63,952 nucleotides of DNA from Rhizoclosmatium globosum (Eukaryota; Chytridiomycota; Chytridiomycetes; Chytridiales; Chytriomycetaceae), in the NCBI GenBank assembly GCA_002104985.1, contig MCGO01000214.1:1-63952 (forward strand), given 5' to 3'. Below, piece after piece: positions 59,283 to 63,952 of the stretch. Below the pieces are notes generated by a model. That model saw only the letters and a program-made list of their open reading frames with translations. It did not search any database and had not been told where the DNA came from. Numbering within the stretch: position 1 is the stretch's first letter; each line of letters starts with the position of its first letter. The position numbers and the translations under genes were made by a program.

Positions 59283-59705
59283 AGATGATTTTTTCTTATG
59301 ATTCCTGTGTCTATTTTAAGGACAATAATAAAGAGTGTCATGTTGCAGACGGCGGTTGTATGTCCCTCATCCTCAATCAAAGCTATGCAGTATAGTTGTT
59401 CGAATTGGAAACTCGCCTGGAAACTGAGCCTCCAAGCTGTGTCGGGCAAGCTGACTGTGTGATCTCTCCGATCTCCACCACTACGAACTTCACGTCCAAA
59501 ACAACTTCTTTTTTCACCGATTCTTCCTGTATCTCATTGATTATGCCTGTTTATCGTCTTCCAGAAGTAGTGAGATTAGAATACGTGCTGTGAACGGCAA
59601 CGGCGAGATACGACACACAATTTTCGGCATCACCGAGAAAAATCTTTCAAAACGGAGGACCTTCCGCCTTGAGTCCTTTCCTTTGTGCCTCCTCTGTTTC
59701 ATCCC
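59283..59705. other. Intergenic, no gene seen
   Basis: About 420 bases between two paralogous genes on the same strand. No other feature is visible. Confidence 0.4.
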
Positions 59706-60717
59706 ATGACAAACGGGTCTCACATCACGAACCTGTCTAAGAGTGGGCCTCGAATATCTTTGACCAGCCTTCCTCCAGAACTGGTCCAATGGATATTCAC
59801 TAACCTGGAACCGTCACAAGTCCTCAAATTCCGCCGTCTTTGTAAATACGTGCGTACTTGCGTTTCGAATGCGTATTTTGTGTGGGGCAACGTGACACGC
59901 TTTGTGATGAAGGAGGCAGTGATGGAAGTGATACAGATACAATGGCTAAATGGAACTCCATCTCTGTCTGATATCGACTGGTTTCAGTGGCCTGAGATGT
60001 ATCAGTGCGTGTACGCCAATACGAAGCTGTGGGCTATACAGCGTATCAATTGGGTGAATCGAGGGATTGTGGGTGTGATTCCAAGCGCGATTGGGTTCTT
60101 GGGTCAACTGCAGTGGTTGCATCTTGAAAATAATGATTTAGCCGGGCCAATTCCTCGTGAGATTGGGCTATTGGTGAATTTGACGGATTTAACGTTGTCG
60201 CATAATCAGTTCAGCGGGAACATACCAAAGGAAATAGGGTATTTGGTGAAATTGAGGATTTTGTCATTGCATCATAATGAGTTGAGTGGATGTATTCCTG
60301 ATGAGATTGGGCTATGTGTCGAGCTGAATTTTCTTGCGTTGGGGTGCAATAAGCTGACTGGTAAGCCTTCGTGTGAAAACGTTCAACCAACAAATGTAAA
60401 TCATTGTAGGTGAGATTCCAGCCACAATAGGCTGCCTTCAGAATCTTCAAATACTCGCACTCGAAAAGAATAAGCTGCAAGGTAGTATTCCAAGACAAGT
60501 TGGGTTGATGAAATCACTGAGCTACATGACTCTGTCGGACAATAGATTAGAAGAGCCAGTTCCATGGACGCAATTAAGCTTCCTCCCCTGCTTGACTATT
60601 ATTCTACTTTCGGGGAATAAGTTTTGGAACGACAGTGATATGACATCGGAGAGGGACTGCAGATATTGCGTGGATGGACAGACTAGGATGAGCAAGCCAG
60701 ATTATTGTATAAAGTAA
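59706..60717 (+). CDS. F-box-like plus plant-type leucine-rich repeat protein (paralogue 5)
   Basis: MTNGSHITNLSKSGPRISLT precedes LPPELVQWIFTNLEPSQ and FRRLCKYVRTC. The spacer is WFQWPEMYQCVYAN. LRRs run from VIPSAIGFLGQLQWLHLEN to PWTQLSFLPCLTIILLSGN. The intron (about 60361-60409) lies at the same codon as in paralogue 4. The C-terminus is extended with Cys (RDCRYCVDGQTRMSKPDYC). The start is the first ATG of the frame. Confidence 0.85.
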
Positions 60718-60799
60718 TTGTAGCACGATGCATTATTTAATAAGATATTTGTGATGTGTCTGCAGTCAATTTCTCTTTGAAAGTTCCAAACAAGTCCAC

Positions 60800-63399
60800 A
60801 TGGATTCGACACTTGTTCAGCTTGAGGACATTCGAGATGTGCCGCCACAGCGACAACCTCAAAGTGATGTAGACCGACGATCGACACAGACAATTCCAAC
60901 GATGGCGATGAAGGACGGACTTCGGCGATGGTGAGTTACCCCTAAGTCCACTCTCACTTGATCAATAACCTACTTGGACTTGGCCTTGGTTATCCCTCCA
61001 TCCATACACTATACCTCTCTATCTTACTACCCTACTGTCCTACGTCCGTACTACCTACTCTCTACTAATCAATCCATAACAACCTACTTAACCCTAACCA
61101 CCCAAACCACCAGGAACGAGCATTCGCAGTCCTGGCTCCTCAAAAACGAGCCAATGTGGAAAGCCGTTGCAACTGGGACACTCAGCGACATTAAAGAAAC
61201 AACTCAGAAACTTGTGGACGTTGAAGAAGGTGGTGAACGAAAGTTTGTGAAAGGTCGTTATGAACGTGGCGGGGAAGGCGAGACGATTCTGCACATTGCC
61301 ATTCTGTTTCAACGGCCCTACAGTATCGTCAAGTGGATTGTGGAGGCTTTTCCCTCCCTCGTTAATGAGGAGTATTTGGGCGAACGATATGAGGGTGAAA
61401 CAGCTTTGCACCTTGCGGTAGTGCAGGCTAAAGACCATGACCCAAGCGACGATAACGTACAAAGTATCATTAGGCTTTTGGTGGACACTGGGTAAGTTGG
61501 GTTCTTCAAGTATTTAATTGGTGGCAAACTCACATTGTTATACACCAGCGCCAACCCAAATTTATCTCGAGCCATTGGATCTGAGTTTGGTATGAAAGAC
61601 CATGGCCCACTTCGTAACTATGGACAGACTGTCCTGCATTTTGCTGTCATTTCAAACAAACCAAAGATTTCGGAGTACTTGGTCCTACGTGCCAGAGCTG
61701 ATATTACTGCCGTCGACAACCTTAGTGGCGATAATGTTCTTCATTTGCTTGCAAGAAGCAAGGGGATTGATGCTACCAGCTTCATTGCCATGTTTCGATT
61801 CTTCAAGAATACTCAAGAAGACTTGTTGGATCAACCCAACTTTGACGGCAAGACTCCCTTAGCGCTTGGATTTGCGGAAAAGAATGTCTTCATGCTTGAT
61901 GCCATGAAAGAAATTCTTTGGGAGGTTAGTGTGTGTTTTTTGGTTCGCACTCACAATTCCCATTTCTCACGAACATATGCTCCAGTTCGATAGAGTCAGT
62001 CGATACCGAGTTCCTCTCAACGAATTAGACCCCCTCCTCGCTCAAGATATCGAAACAACCACCGAACCCACAAAAAGACCACGACGTAAGAGCCTCTTCA
62101 ACAGCAAAACAATCGGCCAACAAAGTCTCATCGAGCTCGCCATCGAAAACAAGGACAAAGACATGCTCAACCATCCATCATCGACACCCTCCTTGCATAC
62201 AAATGGAAACTCTACGCACATACTTTTTCATTGCTCGATTTGCTTTGGCTTTGGTGCTTGTGATTGGACTCTTTACTCCAGCTATTGCCATGCAACCAAG
62301 CACGTTCCAACAACGATGCACGTATAATAGCAATGACGTTGTTCGTCTGGTATGGGAAATGATGACATTGGCCACTGGTGTCGGTCTATTCTGGATCTCA
62401 GCGAACGACAGTAACCATAAATGGAACCGAATGGAGAATTGGCTTCGATCTACTTTTGGGTTGTCCATCTTCTTGATCCCCATCATCCGTGCCATTGGGT
62501 CTTTCTCAGGCCCTGGAGCCGCGTCCACTGCACTTGCGATTGAAAGCTTTGTGATTGGAGTTGCGGCAATTCTGGGGTGGATCTATCTTGTCAACTTGCG
62601 AAAGGTTCTGATAGGATTGGTCCGCTTGTTGAGATTGTGTTTCAGATCGTGTCGAAGGACTTTATCGAGTGGCTGTTTTATTTATATCCCGCTTTCGATT
62701 GGGTTTGGAACGGCTTTGTTTGCACAGTTGCAGAATGTCACGGGTGGTGCAGAGATTTGGCAGTCGTTGCCAGATGCTGTCATGTCTGCGATTCGATTCC
62801 AGTTTCAAGAAGAGTCTTACACGGATTTCCAGGCGGGAAACTCTTCCATGTGGAGCGTGACGTTGTTTGTTGTATACGGGTTCCTTGCTACGCTCTTGTT
62901 GTCGAATATTTTGATTTCGAAGCTCGTTAATACTTTCGAGAGAATCAACGAGGACTCGCAACGAGTGTGGAAGATGGATTTGGCCCGTTTGATTTTGAGT
63001 GAGTCAGTTTTCTTTTCTCTCGATTTCGAACCTTGTTACTAAATTGCTTGGGTGTCAACCAGGTATTGACTTGCAACTCACTGCCGCACAAAAGCAACGA
63101 TATGCAGAACATATTGGATTTTCGCTCACGGAAGGCGAAAATGATGCCATAAACGCCTCCGATCGACGATATATTCAATTCACTGAACGCAGGGAGCAAG
63201 ATGCAAAGGAAAGACCTTCCAAAAGGTGCTACAGATTTCTGTAAGCAAAAGCAACCATAGAGGAAGACATGATGACTATGTGTCAAGAAGGATAAGGACT
63301 TGAAGCATTTCAGAGGAGTTGCTCTGGAGTGGGAAGCATTGCTGGTGTTTTGGGGATTAAAGAAGGACAAGAGCGGTGTGCAGCTGAAGCAGGACTAAT
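60800..63399 (+). CDS. Ankyrin-repeat TRPV-like cation channel 2, with frame breaks
   Basis: MDSTLVQLEDIRDVPPQRQ, an intron of about 180 nt (60932-61114), then ankyrin repeats (GEGETILHIAILFQRPYSI, EGETALHLAVVQAKDHD, YGQTVLHFAVISN, GDNVLHLLARSKG). After SLIELAIENKDKDML six membrane segments follow (FFIARFALALVLVIGLFTP, LGWIYLVNL and so on); S6 is ATLLLSNILISKLVNTF. The tail includes SIDLQLTAAQKQRYAEHIGF after an intron at 63001-63062. One-base gaps are inferred near 62170, 62228, 62599, 62680 and 63215. Without them the protein would be interrupted in the membrane domain. With them it is a full channel ending near 63399. Confidence 0.78.
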
Positions 63400-63460
63400 T
63401 AAGATCTTATATACATGATAAAATAAACGATTAAATAGAGAAGAGAAAAAGAAAGAAAAG

Positions 63461-63952
63461 ATGAGTGAAATGTGGAGACAGCTCCCCCAAGAGCACCTTG
63501 CCCCACTGAATCGCTCTACTTCTGGGACCGATCCCAAAGCGACCTCCTCCGAAACGAGCCACTTTGGAAAGCAGTTGCCACGATGGGTCTCAAGCAGATC
63601 CAGGCCGAATCCACGCAACTCAGAACTCCACTCGAACTCGAACGTGGTCTTGTTGAGCGTGGCGGCGAAGGCGAATCGATTCTTCACATTGCAATTCTCA
63701 AACAAAGGCCAGTCGAAGTCATCGAGTGGATCGTGAAGACGTACCCGGTCCTTGTTAACGAACCCTATCGCGGGGACAGGTACTGTGGCGAGACGGCTCT
63801 GCATCTGGCCGTTGTTCAGTGTGAAGATCATGATCCTGCTGATGAAACTGTAAAGAGTGTTGTGAGGCTGTTGTTGGATGCTGGGTGGGTGATGCTGTTT
63901 AATCTACCACAAGTCCACAACACTCAATACTCATTTGAACTACTAGAGCCGA
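63461..63952 (+). CDS. Ankyrin-repeat TRPV-like cation channel 3, cut by the window end
   Basis: The frame SQSDLLRNEPLWKAVATMG, GGEGESILHIAILKQRPVEV, NEPYRGDRYCGETALHLAVV and SVVRLLLDAG matches the first ankyrin exon of channels 1 and 2, ending at a GT donor near 63885. The likely start is MSEMWRQLPQEHL in another frame; one missing base near 63518 would join them. Membrane domains lie beyond the window. Confidence 0.75.

Overview
This is a protein-coding stretch of a fungal nuclear genome, most likely a zoosporic fungus (Chytridiomycota or a close relative). Introns are typically 45-60 nt GT-AG. There is an intraflagellar transport gene (IFT140), which implies a flagellated stage, alongside fungal-type bZIP, Rac, LIM-RhoGAP and tyrosinase genes. 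The F-box plus plant-type LRR proteins and ankyrin-TRP channels are expanded families. The phylum is an inference; no rRNA or mitochondrial marker is present.

Layout. 1-7 kb: 3' part of a bZIP factor, an F-box/LRR gene, a small acidic protein, a membrane-anchored protoglobin, a PHAF1 homologue and a GT-B glycosyltransferase. 7-10.4 kb: three tandem 7-TM genes. 10.9-15 kb: a dual-specificity phosphatase and two F-box/LRR genes. 16-23 kb: topoisomerase I and two tandem Rac GTPases. 23-33 kb: IFT140, a DPY-30 protein, a zinc protein, a Ulp1/SENP protease and an AAMP/Sqt1 WD protein. 33-46 kb: a DDD-motif glycosyltransferase-like gene split by a 1.9-kb TA/TIR transposon, a serine esterase, and a tyrosinase split by a 6.4-kb Ty1/copia retrotransposon. 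46-52 kb: a homeodomain factor, a LIM-RhoGAP and a BTB-TLDc protein. 52-64 kb: ankyrin-TRP channels (one intact, one frame-broken, one cut by the window end, plus an orphan C-terminal fragment), interspersed with a secreted aspartic-protease-like/PAN protein and two more F-box/LRR genes.

Most notable: (i) two apparently recent insertions in open reading frames, each leaving a target duplication whose removal restores the host frame exactly; (ii) the copia element has identical LTRs yet seems to carry at least seven spliceosomal introns, one inside the RT core, plus a 50-bp tandem duplication that breaks the integrase frame; (iii) the TIR element has long degenerate subterminal repeats and a possible intron-containing cargo gene; (iv) at least fifteen inferred missing-base frame breaks, mostly single bases in short homopolymers, are concentrated in a few genes and look like uncorrected sequencing error, though pseudogenisation is not excluded; (v) an A1 aspartic-protease fold whose first catalytic motif is altered is fused to PAN/apple-like repeats and a Thr-rich tail.

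Intron boundaries below were read by eye from GT-AG sites and reading-frame continuity; those marked unresolved should be treated as approximate.
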